A stretch of DNA of 63,989 nucleotides, taken from the IMG/VR virus record IMGVR_UViG_3300034198_019066, positions 1 through 63,989 of that record; one strand, 5' to 3'. Numbering within the stretch: the stretch's first letter is position 1; the number at the start of each line of letters is the position of its first letter. The notes under the pieces were generated by a model. It was not told where the DNA came from. It ran no database searches and saw nothing but the letters and a program-made list of their open reading frames with translations. This document shows positions 1 to 9,431 of this stretch, piece after piece. The stretch comes from a virus. Made by a program: the position numbers and the translations under genes.

Positions 1-2
1 CT

Positions 3-740
3 TATCCTGCGGATTATAATGGTTATACATACAATGATAACGGTTACAGAGACGTACTTGCCGTTATTCTTAGTAATGAGATGCCTATAGGCGGTACTCA
101 ATTAGTAGATTTACCCTATGATCCAGGCTTGGTGGGTGTTTATAAGGACGAGAATGAACTTACCCAGGCGTCTGGAGTACTTGTTGTTCCTGAGCATCCC
201 TTTAGTATGTTCTATAATAATAATGACAATAATTTTCATGACGCTCACGAGTTAAAAGACACTGCTGACTCCACAGGGCAGGCTTATCACCCTGAAAGTA
301 AAAAGTATGATGATGCTTTGGGAAGTCCTGACGAGAAACAGGCAGAGAGAGCTACAGATAAGAAGCAGAAATATGCAGACATATTGTCAGGCGGAGAAGA
401 CCTTAACAACTACGCTGAAATAAAGTTCTATCAGGCTAGATATGGGGACAGAAGAGGGTCTATCACTATGTCTTTTAATACAAAATGGGCTCCAGGAGCT
501 AGTGGTACTCTATATGTACGTGAGACTGGATTTAGCTTAGATTTCTGGGTAGAGAGTGTTACACATAGAGTTGATATGACTCCTCCTGCAGGAGGATCAG
601 CTATCACTATTATTAATTTTTGCTGTGGTAGAATGGGCACTACTCCTGTAGGTGTAGAAGAAGATAAATTTACTGGTTATAATAAAGGCAAAGAAACAGA
701 GTTTATAAATAACTTTATCTCAGATATAGGCGCTAATTAA
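3..740 (+). CDS. Probable baseplate hub/tail protein, C-terminal part (runs off the window)
   Basis: The reading frame is open to the left edge, so only the last 245 residues are visible; the ATG at position 81 is internal. The final third reads as beta-rich (DFWVESVTHRVDM, then a TIINFCCGRMG segment). This resembles the end of tail-hub proteins of the gpD/gp44/gp27 type, where a v-x-H strand closes the last barrel. The gpJ-like and gp25-like genes just downstream support a baseplate role. The middle (residues about 60-120) is charged and probably flexible. It is one base from the next gene. The hub assignment is inference; only a structural protein in the baseplate cluster is well supported. 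Confidence 0.55.
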   Translation, partial: YPADYNGYTYNDNGYRDVLAVILSNEMPIGGTQLVDLPYDPGLVGVYKDENELTQASGVLVVPEHPFSMFYNNNDNNFHDAHELKDTADSTGQAYHPESKKYDDALGSPDEKQAERATDKKQKYADILSGGEDLNNYAEIKFYQARYGDRRGSITMSFNTKWAPGASGTLYVRETGFSLDFWVESVTHRVDMTPPAGGSAITIINFCCGRMGTTPVGVEEDKFTGYNKGKETEFINNFISDIGAN

Positions 741-741
741 A

Positions 742-1377
742 ATGAAAGAAGAAGAAATTAAAAAACTATTAACAGACCACAAGAACCTTATAGATTCTGA
801 GGCTAAAAAGTACTCTACCAATATCCCCTTTATCACGGCGCAGATAGAGGCGCATAGACTAGCCAGACAAGCCGCAGAGTCATATACGCCGTCTATAGGT
901 AAATTTAGCACCCACCTAGTCAACAGCTTAAAAAAACTATCAAGAATATCTACCCAATACGGTAGTTCTGTAAGGCTTCCGGAAAATACCCAATTCGGTA
1001 TTAATAAACTTAATAACTTGGAAAAACAGCTAGAGAGTGAATTTGGAAGACCTCCTACAACCGAAGAACTCGCAGATTATTCAGGTATGAATATAAAGGC
1101 TGTGAATAATATACTAAAAAGCAAGAAAAGTATGGTGTCATTCACAAACATGATGAATACCCCGACTATAATAGACAGCTCTAATGATGAATGGGCAACA
1201 TTTGTGTATCACGACCTTGTACCTAATGATAAGATCATATTTGAGCATATGACAGGATTTGGAGGGAAAAAAGTATTAGAAGCAGAGCAAATAGCTAAAA
1301 AGCTTAAAATTCCTCATACTCAGGTAAATCATAGAATTAAAATCATAAGTGATATGCTAAACAAGGGATGGAAATAA
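742..1377 (+). CDS. Sigma-70-family-like transcription factor
   Basis: 211 aa. The middle matches the order of sigma-70 regions 2.4 to 3: an RLPEN stretch near residue 79, then FGRPPTTEELADYSGM near residue 101, the classic region 3 helix-turn-helix signature (GR-x-PT-x-EE-x-A). The C-terminus (EAEQIAKKLKIPHTQVNHRI) looks like a region 4 helix-turn-helix. Region 2 is shortened compared with a full sigma factor (KFSTHLVNSLKKLSR replaces the core-binding and melting helices). It may redirect host RNA polymerase to late promoters, like gp55-type late sigma factors. It sits inside the baseplate operon, with its start just after the hub stop. Family assignment is fairly secure; target promoters are unknown. 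Confidence 0.7.
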   Translation: MKEEEIKKLLTDHKNLIDSEAKKYSTNIPFITAQIEAHRLARQAAESYTPSIGKFSTHLVNSLKKLSRISTQYGSSVRLPENTQFGINKLNNLEKQLESEFGRPPTTEELADYSGMNIKAVNNILKSKKSMVSFTNMMNTPTIIDSSNDEWATFVYHDLVPNDKIIFEHMTGFGGKKVLEAEQIAKKLKIPHTQVNHRIKIISDMLNKGWK

Positions 1378-1378
1378 T

Positions 1379-1798
1379 ATGCAAGCCACAACACTAAAAG
1401 AACTGTTAAACACAATAAAGTCCTGGTATGAAACTGACATACCTCAGTCTAGAACTATAGGTCTAGATGCAAACGGCAGAAATTGGTTTTTAGACTCTAT
1501 AGGTTGGGATAAAACATTAAAACTCAAAGATTTACGAAAAGCAACAGATAGGAAAGAATTGAATTCTGATTATGTAACTAAGTTTAAAGAAACTGACCCT
1601 AAAGCTAAAAAGGGGGTGTCTGCTATTAAACTAGAGATAAGTCAGCTTCACTCTTTTAATAAATGCTTTGTTCAAAGGTATAAAAGTAGGTTACAGTATT
1701 ACAAAGACGATTTATCTCAAAAGAGCAGTAGAACCCTATATAACGTAGGACAATCTATGGCTATTTTTACAGAATTCAAACAGAACCTAGAATCATAA
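1379..1798 (+). CDS. Hypothetical protein in baseplate cluster
   Basis: 139 aa with no family I recognise. It is charged and probably mostly helical (KELLNTIKSWYETDIPQ at the start, a Lys-rich middle, a C-terminal helix ending FTEFKQNLES). There is no signal peptide, membrane segment or metal-binding cluster. It starts directly after the sigma-like gene (stop TAA, then T, then ATG) and is followed four bases later by the gp25-like gene, so it is co-transcribed with tail genes. It could be a small wedge component or a partner of the sigma-like protein. Confidence 0.6.
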   Translation: MQATTLKELLNTIKSWYETDIPQSRTIGLDANGRNWFLDSIGWDKTLKLKDLRKATDRKELNSDYVTKFKETDPKAKKGVSAIKLEISQLHSFNKCFVQRYKSRLQYYKDDLSQKSSRTLYNVGQSMAIFTEFKQNLES

Positions 1799-1802
1799 CA
1801 AC

Positions 1803-2282
1803 ATGGCAGTTTCCGGCACAACAACAGACTATACAGGTAGAACTGTGGATGTAAGTATCCTGCAGTATCCTAATGCTTTGGTTGCTGGAACACAAAAAGA
1901 AACTCCGGCATTCGGTAATCCGTCTATGTTGTGCGCAGGAGTGCAAAAGCTGGTACAGAGATATACCATAATGATGCTTACTAATATAGGATCTCAGCCA
2001 GAGTATCCTGAATTCGCTGCTTCTTTTCTATGGACTCTTCAAGCAGGTGTATCTCCCGTTGACAACATAAGAGTGAGGCAGATTTTTGCCTTGGCTGACT
2101 ACGCTGTGGTTAATATTATTAAAAACTATCAAACAAATAATCCAAACCTCCCTCTAGATGAACAATTAGCAAGTACTTCTCTTGTTAATCTGTCACTGTC
2201 TACAGGCACTGTTGAATTTGATGTACAGATAACAACATTGGCTGGAACTAGTGTGAACTTTCTGGTACCCTTACCTAAATAA
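1803..2282 (+). CDS. Baseplate wedge protein, gp25/gpW-like
   Basis: 159 aa. Size, acidic and hydrophobic pattern and position just before a gpJ-like gene match the gp25-like baseplate component of contractile tails. That protein joins the inner baseplate to the sheath. The segment MMLTNIGSQPEYPEFAASF parallels the usual gp25 stretch, where a T-x-x-G-(E/S)-x-x-x-x-P-x-F/Y motif precedes the G-x-x-L helix. The C-terminal beta strands (VEFDVQITTLAGTSVNFLV) also fit. Assignment rests on motif shape and gene order, not a database match. Confidence 0.6.
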   Translation: MAVSGTTTDYTGRTVDVSILQYPNALVAGTQKETPAFGNPSMLCAGVQKLVQRYTIMMLTNIGSQPEYPEFAASFLWTLQAGVSPVDNIRVRQIFALADYAVVNIIKNYQTNNPNLPLDEQLASTSLVNLSLSTGTVEFDVQITTLAGTSVNFLVPLPK

Positions 2283-2284
2283 TT

Positions 2285-3901
2285 ATGAGTGAATTAGTTC
2301 AAGATACAGCAGACAGATTAACAGCGTTTATCTCGCAAAACTACAGTAATGCAGATACCGCCCCAGGATCTGTTATTAGTGAGTTGGTTGTAAAGCTGGC
2401 TGCTTCATTACAAAATCAGCAATACAACAAGATCACCACACTATCTCAAGGAGAAGCCATTAGTCAGGCATTAAATAGTTCTACAGATACATATAATAGT
2501 CAGATAGACTTAATTGCCTCTAATTATAATACTGTAAGAAACCAGGGAACGCACTCCACAGGAAGTGTTCAGGTATATGTTTCTACTCAGAACAGTTATT
2601 CTATTTCTGCTTCTTTTCAATTTATACAACCAGTATTAGGGCTTACATACCAAGTTACAGGAGCTTTTAGGGTTTCTCCTAATCCTAATCCTGTTTTAAA
2701 AGAACTTCAGTTATTTTCAGAGGGCAATCAATATTACTTTATTCTTCCTGTTATAGCTACAGGCGTAGGCTATTCTTACCAGTTATCTTCTGGTACATCT
2801 TTAGCTGTACATGCCCCTAGCTCTATAAGTGGATTTATATCCGCCAAGGCCTATGGTAATTTCACATCAGCCTTACCACTAGAAACAGATAAACAACTTA
2901 TTGCTAAGTTTAAAAAAACATTAGGTAGTACAAGGTTTGAATCTCCAGCTGGTATAGCCAATAGACTATCGGCTAGTTATCCTACGTTTCAGTCACTATC
3001 AGTATGCGGAGCCAACGACATAGAGATGACTAGATCAAAGCAAAATGCTTTAGGTATATCTACGTTTGGAATGGCGGATGTGTATATCAGAAATTCTGTA
3101 GGGCCTGAAACATACACATCTGTAGTCACAGGCACAAAAACAGCTTCTGGTGTTTGGCAGTTAAACTTGGATAGTACAAATTATTGTGCAGGGTTTTATA
3201 ATATCTCTTCTATTATACCTAATACCACAGTATTAACAGGAGGTACATTACCTATCACAAATGTATCTTACGGTTATAGAACGTTCATGGGGCAAATAAA
3301 CAATGTGATAACCGGAGCTAATGATGCTAGGTTTTCTAATTACCAAACAGCTGTGGTCACTTTCACATATAACGAAGTGCCTGTTGTGGACGTAGGTTCA
3401 ACGGCTCAGTTCATTGTAACTGCAAATTACCAGCCTAGTATCGGAGATATCCAAAATCTAATGCTCTCTAGTGACGAGAGGTTAGCTTGTGCAGACTATT
3501 TGGTTAAAGCAGCTCTTCCATGCTTTGTATCTTTGAATATCCCGCTGGTTGCTAATAATCCGAATGATACTTTCGCGTCCTTAAGCCTTAATAACCTCAA
3601 GCAGGACATTTTTAATTACATAAACACTATACCGTTTGGAGAAAATGTGTATGCCTCTAAAATTATCACATTGTGTCATAACTACAATATCTCTAGAGTT
3701 GAACTACCTATAACTCTTACAGGAGATATTCTATGTAATGATGGGTCTACTCTTACTATCACAGACAACGACAAACTACAGATCCCTACAAACAGCGCAT
3801 TAGGTGTATCTCCCAAAACTACACAATTTTTTGTAAACTACTATAATACCAATTCAAGCACTGGAAATGTGATTGATAACATAGGTATTCAATTACTCTA
3901 A
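2285..3901 (+). CDS. Baseplate J-like wedge protein (gpJ/gp6-like)
   Basis: 538 aa. The N-terminus (LTAFISQNYSNADTAPGSVISELV) matches the start of gpJ-like proteins, which has a PGS/T-x-x-x-E-L helix. The central LPLETDKQLIAKFKKTLGS segment matches the family's E-(T/S)-D-(E/K)-x-L-x-x-R/K helix that follows the beta domain. These proteins form the wedge ring of contractile-tail baseplates. The stop codon TAA overlaps the next start (TAATG). Confidence is good for the family; exact stoichiometry or position in the baseplate cannot be seen. Confidence 0.68.
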   Translation: MSELVQDTADRLTAFISQNYSNADTAPGSVISELVVKLAASLQNQQYNKITTLSQGEAISQALNSSTDTYNSQIDLIASNYNTVRNQGTHSTGSVQVYVSTQNSYSISASFQFIQPVLGLTYQVTGAFRVSPNPNPVLKELQLFSEGNQYYFILPVIATGVGYSYQLSSGTSLAVHAPSSISGFISAKAYGNFTSALPLETDKQLIAKFKKTLGSTRFESPAGIANRLSASYPTFQSLSVCGANDIEMTRSKQNALGISTFGMADVYIRNSVGPETYTSVVTGTKTASGVWQLNLDSTNYCAGFYNISSIIPNTTVLTGGTLPITNVSYGYRTFMGQINNVITGANDARFSNYQTAVVTFTYNEVPVVDVGSTAQFIVTANYQPSIGDIQNLMLSSDERLACADYLVKAALPCFVSLNIPLVANNPNDTFASLSLNNLKQDIFNYINTIPFGENVYASKIITLCHNYNISRVELPITLTGDILCNDGSTLTITDNDKLQIPTNSALGVSPKTTQFFVNYYNTNSSTGNVIDNIGIQLL

Positions 3902-5724
3902 TGGACTTTGGATTTTTATCTAGTCAATACCCAGCTAATGACTACACCAATAGCAACAATGTGCTGGTGTCGTTGGGTTCTTTTTGGACACAGGTATTTC
4001 AAGAGCAAGGAACGCTAAGAGGATATACTTTGGGTATGGCTGAAGAGCTTATCCAAAGCTATATAACTCTTGTAGAAACACTAAATAGTTATTCAATAAA
4101 GGACATACCGGTTTTTGCTACCACAAAATGGCAGCCGATTATAATCAAAAAATCTCAGTTCAGCCAGGTACCCTTTAAGTTCCAAACCAATTCCGCAGTG
4201 TTTGGCGCTCAACCTGGGAGTGATAGATTTTACGCTGGTAAAGTTTTTCAATTCGGAAAACCAGAAAGCCCTACCGCTAATGTTTATAGTGCAACCCCAT
4301 CAGTACCCTTAAGGAAATTTTCAGTGATTGCAGATAGAATAATTTCTCCATCATTCATAGCAGTGAATGGTGTGCATGTAACCACAGACCAAGCCTATAA
4401 CCTATATTTTAACTCAGATATTTTCAATAACAGCAATATTCCCAGAGCGTCTATCATATCTGATAACGGCTCTCCTTCAACATACACAAACGCAGAAGGA
4501 GATGTGGTTAATGACGAGTTAATGATTTTATGGTGTTATAATGCAGAGAATGACGCAGAATATATCTATGATAACTTTGGTAGGTTATTCGAGTTCAAAC
4601 TACCCTCTAGCGAAGTGTATAAAGGGATGCTTGAGGCGATATTTAACCTTTTTGTTTCAGGTGCTACAGTTAATGCAATAAAATCAATTATGGCGGCATT
4701 CAACGGTATAACCCCGGTTAAAAACACTGTTGAAACCATACAAGAGATATACAGAGACAACTTGTTTCAATACGTTGTTACAGATAAAGAAGTATATAGA
4801 TTCCAGACCTATCAGCAACTCGTATCTATAAACGCAGGAGACCAGGTATACGGAGGAGATATTCTTATAAACGCTGTTGAATACTATGACGCAGTTGTAT
4901 CTAACGATTGGTGGAAATCAGCTATATCAACTCCAAAACTAGGGTTGTCTTCTCAAATATTTTTAGGAAATTACAAACACCAGCTGTTTTTTTCAACAAC
5001 CGCCGAGTTAGTTACCCTGTCCCTGGATGGTAATATAAATTTTCCTGTTTTGGGTGAGCCTGCGGACGTAGAGGAATTCAATAGACAATTGAACCATCCT
5101 GAGAACAAACAAGCAGCTATTGTTGCATTGGGATTAAAGAATCCAGGAAGTGCGGTGGTTATAAATCCAGTAGATTTTCTGTTTAACAACTTTTTCAAAA
5201 ACAATACCGCATTACTTAAGTTTAATTTCTACAGCGAAGAGGAATTGGCTACTTTCTTTAGCTATTTTCCTATGATGAAGCAATACCTGCCTTCTCATGT
5301 ATATGTGCTCCTTTATGTTAATCTCAACATCCCTTCTGAAGAATACGCTAGAATGAATAGCAGGTATAGCTTACCAAATTTCCCAAATACTCCGCTTAGT
5401 ATAGATGGATCCTCTTCTAACGGGCTAAGAATTCAAGCTTATCCAACAGACCCAGACTATTATAAAAACTATAGAGATAGGTTATTTTGTATTAGCGAAT
5501 CTCCAAAAGCTTCCGACAATAACCCGCTTTTTTATACAGAAAATTTAGATCAGCTCACGATAGGGGAGCCTAATATTGGTCAATTTTTTAATATAAATGT
5601 TGGTAAAATTTTTACAGACATTCCTATCAGCAACCCTCCCCCAACAAACAGAGATGTTCCTACAATACTGTTTATTGATTTTAATTCTTCTCCAGGTGAA
5701 ATAATATCTGTAACTCCTTTATAA
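3901..5724 (+). CDS. Large baseplate/tail structural protein
   Basis: 607 aa, one base overlapping the gpJ-like stop. No signature motif is certain. The N-terminal helix MAEELIQSYITLVETLNSY and the position directly after gpJ suggest the place held by gpI or gp7-like wedge proteins in other contractile-tail phages, though the protein is much larger than gpI. The sequence is rich in Asn, Tyr and Phe and alternates short beta segments, typical of tail proteins. No transmembrane segment or enzyme motif. It ends the first block of the tail operon; a 105-base gap with a promoter-like element follows. Confidence 0.6.
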   Translation: MDFGFLSSQYPANDYTNSNNVLVSLGSFWTQVFQEQGTLRGYTLGMAEELIQSYITLVETLNSYSIKDIPVFATTKWQPIIIKKSQFSQVPFKFQTNSAVFGAQPGSDRFYAGKVFQFGKPESPTANVYSATPSVPLRKFSVIADRIISPSFIAVNGVHVTTDQAYNLYFNSDIFNNSNIPRASIISDNGSPSTYTNAEGDVVNDELMILWCYNAENDAEYIYDNFGRLFEFKLPSSEVYKGMLEAIFNLFVSGATVNAIKSIMAAFNGITPVKNTVETIQEIYRDNLFQYVVTDKEVYRFQTYQQLVSINAGDQVYGGDILINAVEYYDAVVSNDWWKSAISTPKLGLSSQIFLGNYKHQLFFSTTAELVTLSLDGNINFPVLGEPADVEEFNRQLNHPENKQAAIVALGLKNPGSAVVINPVDFLFNNFFKNNTALLKFNFYSEEELATFFSYFPMMKQYLPSHVYVLLYVNLNIPSEEYARMNSRYSLPNFPNTPLSIDGSSSNGLRIQAYPTDPDYYKNYRDRLFCISESPKASDNNPLFYTENLDQLTIGEPNIGQFFNINVGKIFTDIPISNPPPTNRDVPTILFIDFNSSPGEIISVTPL

Positions 5725-5790
5725 AATTTCTAGCCTAGATACTGCATTATTGACTTTCCCTGCCGCAAAATATCCAATAGAGTTTATTAA

Positions 5791-5818
5791 TAGACTTTTG
5801 CTAACCTTAACGTATAAT
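5791..5818 (+). promoter_or_regulatory. Promoter-like element before tail gene block 2
   Basis: TAGACT at 5791-5796 and a perfect TATAAT at 5813-5818, with 16 bases between. The start codon of the next gene lies only 11 bases after the -10 box, so transcripts would have a leader of about five bases. The 105-base gap is the only sizeable spacer within the 20-kb tail cluster, which supports a real promoter. Confidence 0.45.
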
Positions 5819-5829
5819 TATAGAGAAAT

Positions 5830-6399
5830 ATGGGCTCATTAGAAAAAAACAATTTAAACAAGTCAATTTCAGGCTTTATCAAGGTTTGGAAGTCTTGCCC
5901 TGTCTCAGGAAAATCAGAATTAATAATAGAGCAGCCTAATCTTGTTCTCTACGGAGGAGCTTCATTAATGGCTTATTCACTAGCAAGCAAGCCTAATTCA
6001 GGAATATGGGGCATGTACATAGGGTACAACAACAATCAGACCTTTGTTCCTCCTACTATTGATGTATCATACTCTCAACCCTTTTCAAGTTTTAGCGCTG
6101 ATCGAGGTTTTGGTTATTTGAGAGAACCTCTTACGTTTACTCCTAATTATCTCTCTGACGCAGGATATAAAGATAATACTGTATTATTCAGTACGATGAT
6201 CACTTCTTCAACTGCTGCTGGCGGTGCTCCCTTCCTAGACGGCATTAGCAATATCTATGAAGTAGCTCTTGTGGGGGCTCCTGACCCCCCCAATAGCAAC
6301 AAGGATATTGTATTTTCAAGAACAGGATTTAATACTGTTCGATATGATAATACTTTCAATTTCACTATCACTTGGGGAATTAAATTCCTCGTAGATTAA
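5830..6399 (+). CDS. Tail-associated structural protein
   Basis: 189 aa, no recognised family. Composition (Asn, Ser, Tyr, Gly rich; beta-prone; ends FTITWGIKFLVD) is that of phage tail surface or baseplate-adaptor proteins. The start chosen (ATG at 5830) follows the TATAAT element and has no Shine-Dalgarno sequence. It is first in a block of tail-surface genes that continues to 20940. Confidence 0.55.
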   Translation: MGSLEKNNLNKSISGFIKVWKSCPVSGKSELIIEQPNLVLYGGASLMAYSLASKPNSGIWGMYIGYNNNQTFVPPTIDVSYSQPFSSFSADRGFGYLREPLTFTPNYLSDAGYKDNTVLFSTMITSSTAAGGAPFLDGISNIYEVALVGAPDPPNSNKDIVFSRTGFNTVRYDNTFNFTITWGIKFLVD

Positions 6400-6404
6400 T
6401 CATT

Positions 6405-8522
6405 ATGTCTGTAACTCCCTGGGTACCAACCGTAAAACTAATTCAAGACGGTCAAGCTGTAGAGCAGGCTGTAGTGAATGTTCCTTTAGAGCAGCTGATC
6501 CAGCGTGACCAGCACCTATACGACGAGTTTGCTGAACTACAGGGTAAATCTGTATTAATCAGCTTTGGTACCCCTATTTATCCTGGAGATTTAGTAGGTG
6601 ATAACCCTATTCAACCAGGAGAACTAAGTGTTGTATATTATAGAAAAGATAATTCTGGTGAGGGTATGTCTAGAGCACAAACAGGATTTTCTTCTTCTAA
6701 CACGTCCAGTATGTTTGCTCCTAATGATTCAAACTACGTTTTTGGTATTATTAAATCAGTTAATCCAGATAATTCTGTAGATTGTTTTATTTCTGGTATT
6801 TGTGAGCTATCTGTACCTATTGATGATCCAATAAATGGGTTATTGGAGGTATCCAGAGATACTAATGGTAATCCTGTGAGTGAGGCCTTTAGGGTAGGGC
6901 CATATTATCTTTCCCGTAAACTTCCAGGCAAATTAACAGCTAATCCCGACGGTATCCCTGTTTATGTGGGTTATGCTATATCTTCTACGGTATTCTTGCT
7001 TCAGCCTTCGGTAGATGAGTTTTCTCAGTTCTTTATTAATTACAGATATAATATTTTAGACCGACCTGTTTATCCTCCTGTATTGAGTCAAGACGGTAGA
7101 ACTTGGAGCATCCCTACACCTGTCGGGCATTTGCATAACCCTGATAGGTTAGGGTGGATTGCTGCTACCCCAGAAAATCTTCCAGGTTATACAATCCCAG
7201 TTAGTCCAGCAGGTGTTACAGCTAAGTTTTTTTATTATATACCTAGAAGTTTAAACACTGTTAGCCCTGACAGAAATGTTTTAACCAGTGACGAAATAAT
7301 AGAAGCCACTGAATTAGGTAGCCTTCTGCCTCCTGTACCTTCCAATTTCGTAGAGATTATGTCGAACGGCGTTGTGCAGAGATATGCTGACGTGTACGCT
7401 CCAGATGGCATCTATTCTATAGATGATTATGGTATCTGGTGGTATGCAGACCAAGCAGGATTACAACCTTGGGCAGACGACATTCTTTCTCAAGGTCCTT
7501 GGGATCCTACACAATGGGAAAGCTACAAGGGCAGTAATTTCCGTAGATCAAGACTGTTTATTTCTTTTGCTAAGTTCAATCCCGCTCTTCGTACTCAGTT
7601 GGTAAGCTCATTAAGGCCTTTTGGAGCTAGTAGCAATTTTGTTTCTTTTTATCTAAAAGACAATCCTGATGTGTCTTCTCCTACAGGAGATTTACTTGTA
7701 AAGATAACCCCACAATTTATACCTGCCGGAGAAACACCGGCTTTAACTGTAGGAGCATCAATACCTACTGGTATTCCTGGCACAGTATCAAACAATCAGT
7801 ATACCACAAATGATAATTATACAGCAGGAAGTGCTGTAGCCGATCTTAAGTACGATGAGAACTTAGGAAAGTTTGTTAAGGTTGTTACTCCTGTGGTAGC
7901 AAAGCTAACAGGTGGTGGAGGTATTAGTATTACTCCTGTGGATGGGCACCCTGGCAGCTATAACATCTCATATCTGACTAATGGTGTTTATGGCTTGGTT
8001 GACTCTATAGAACCTTTAAACGCCAGACTTGAATTTAGAGGTTTAAATTCATACATCAGACTGCCATATAGCAACCCTGTTACTATACCTTATGGTTTAA
8101 TAGGTAAGGTTGTATTAACAAAGAATGCTATAAACAATGTACCATTAAACTTAGTGTTTCAGGTGTTTGGAAACCAAGCATATACTTCTGGCAACACAAA
8201 TACTAAGTTAACTTTTAGGTTCGAGTATTCAGCTACCTCAGCCCAGAATGGTGCGGCACCAGGATCTCAAAAGGCAATAAACAACCTTGTAAGCCTTGCA
8301 TCCGCCGGTTCTCAAACAATCACATTGAACATGCCCACATCTGGAGGTTACACAGCGTACACCCCAATCAACCTTGAGGGGGTTTTAACAGTGCCCGCAG
8401 AATATGTGGCAGAAGATACAGTGATTAACTTTAAAGTAGTAAGAAATCTCTCCGGTGCTGGGAATGATTATACAGGTGATATAGGTATTCTTGGCATTTA
8501 TTGGGGTGTAACCAACACATAA
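6405..8522 (+). CDS. Large tail protein, possible fibre or tail-spike component
   Basis: 705 aa. The N-terminal third is compact and Pro/Val rich, with a segment SVLISFGTPIYPGDLVGDNP near residues 50-70. The C-terminal part contains a Gly-rich linker (KLTGGGGISITPV, about residue 500), then a predicted beta-sandwich. This layout of an N-terminal attachment portion, linker and C-terminal beta domain is common in tail fibres. No catalytic motif is visible. Stop TAA lies two bases before the next ATG. Function is inferred from position and composition only. Confidence 0.55.
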   Translation: MSVTPWVPTVKLIQDGQAVEQAVVNVPLEQLIQRDQHLYDEFAELQGKSVLISFGTPIYPGDLVGDNPIQPGELSVVYYRKDNSGEGMSRAQTGFSSSNTSSMFAPNDSNYVFGIIKSVNPDNSVDCFISGICELSVPIDDPINGLLEVSRDTNGNPVSEAFRVGPYYLSRKLPGKLTANPDGIPVYVGYAISSTVFLLQPSVDEFSQFFINYRYNILDRPVYPPVLSQDGRTWSIPTPVGHLHNPDRLGWIAATPENLPGYTIPVSPAGVTAKFFYYIPRSLNTVSPDRNVLTSDEIIEATELGSLLPPVPSNFVEIMSNGVVQRYADVYAPDGIYSIDDYGIWWYADQAGLQPWADDILSQGPWDPTQWESYKGSNFRRSRLFISFAKFNPALRTQLVSSLRPFGASSNFVSFYLKDNPDVSSPTGDLLVKITPQFIPAGETPALTVGASIPTGIPGTVSNNQYTTNDNYTAGSAVADLKYDENLGKFVKVVTPVVAKLTGGGGISITPVDGHPGSYNISYLTNGVYGLVDSIEPLNARLEFRGLNSYIRLPYSNPVTIPYGLIGKVVLTKNAINNVPLNLVFQVFGNQAYTSGNTNTKLTFRFEYSATSAQNGAAPGSQKAINNLVSLASAGSQTITLNMPTSGGYTAYTPINLEGVLTVPAEYVAEDTVINFKVVRNLSGAGNDYTGDIGILGIYWGVTNT

Positions 8523-8524
8523 TA

Positions 8525-9418
8525 ATGCCCTGGGTAGACTCATTAGATTATTTAGATTTAAACTCTTTACGTAGATATCCTGTTAGAGAGGGTACTTCTG
8601 TAACGAGCACAGATGGGCTATTTGTTTTACCAGATACCCTGATAGTAGATTTTTCATTGGCTGCCTCTAACGACGTTACTAAAAGGTACTATATATCCAA
8701 GTTTTTTAATAAGCTGTTTTCTTGTACGATAGAAATATCTGAATACGGATCTGCTAAAGTTGTGGGTAGTTTTGATATAGACTTCAACTCTCATAAATTA
8801 AATGACACCTACTACCTTGTTGGTGTGGGTGAATATGCCGTGGCTAACGGCAAGATTACCATAGGAAGAACAAACGATCTTCAATTGCAGCCTGCAGGTA
8901 ATTTTATATTTAATCAAGACGACACAGAATTAGAACCTAGAACTATAATTCCTGGGTTAGCCGGAGTGTCTAGTATTACCTACACGGATTCTATAGGAAG
9001 CACAAGAACTCTAACTGGAGCTGTTACGATGCAGGCCAGAACAAACATGACATTCACTTATGACACACCTAGTAATTCTGTAATAATGGATGTAGGTGAT
9101 AACCTAGGGTTAAACAAGATTTGCGCTACTACAAATTGTGTTAAAAAGATCAATGGTGTTTCTCCAGAACCCTCAACAGGAAATATTAGTCTTATTGGTC
9201 TAGACTGCTTGAATATTTCTAGTAGCGCGGCATACACATTAAAGTTTGCAGATAGTTGCTGTACACCATGTTCAGGATGTTCAGACCTATCAACATTAAC
9301 CACCAGGTTAACAAGCCTTGAAAATAACTTCATCGACTTGAAAAATTATTACACCACCCTAAATGGGCAGTTGATCAATTATTTAACTACTGTTAATTCT
9401 AATTGTTCCTGCCAATAA
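8525..9418 (+). CDS. Tail-surface protein with YP-motif N-terminus (paralogue 1)
   Basis: 298 aa. Start chosen at ATG 8525, directly after the previous stop; an upstream ATG at 8501 would overlap that gene. The N-terminus (YLDLNSLRRYPVREG) shares a motif with the genes at 9432, 16929, 18258 and 19028: N/G-x-L/F-x-x-Y-P-hydrophobic about 15 residues from the start, followed by a beta strand near residue 40 (TLIVDFSL). The C-terminus holds a cluster of cysteines (CCTPCSGCSDL) and then a predicted trimeric coiled coil (LTSLENNFIDLKNYYTTL). That coil suits a fibre. Confidence 0.6.
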   Translation: MPWVDSLDYLDLNSLRRYPVREGTSVTSTDGLFVLPDTLIVDFSLAASNDVTKRYYISKFFNKLFSCTIEISEYGSAKVVGSFDIDFNSHKLNDTYYLVGVGEYAVANGKITIGRTNDLQLQPAGNFIFNQDDTELEPRTIIPGLAGVSSITYTDSIGSTRTLTGAVTMQARTNMTFTYDTPSNSVIMDVGDNLGLNKICATTNCVKKINGVSPEPSTGNISLIGLDCLNISSSAAYTLKFADSCCTPCSGCSDLSTLTTRLTSLENNFIDLKNYYTTLNGQLINYLTTVNSNCSCQ

Positions 9419-9431
9419 TTAGATTAACGGT

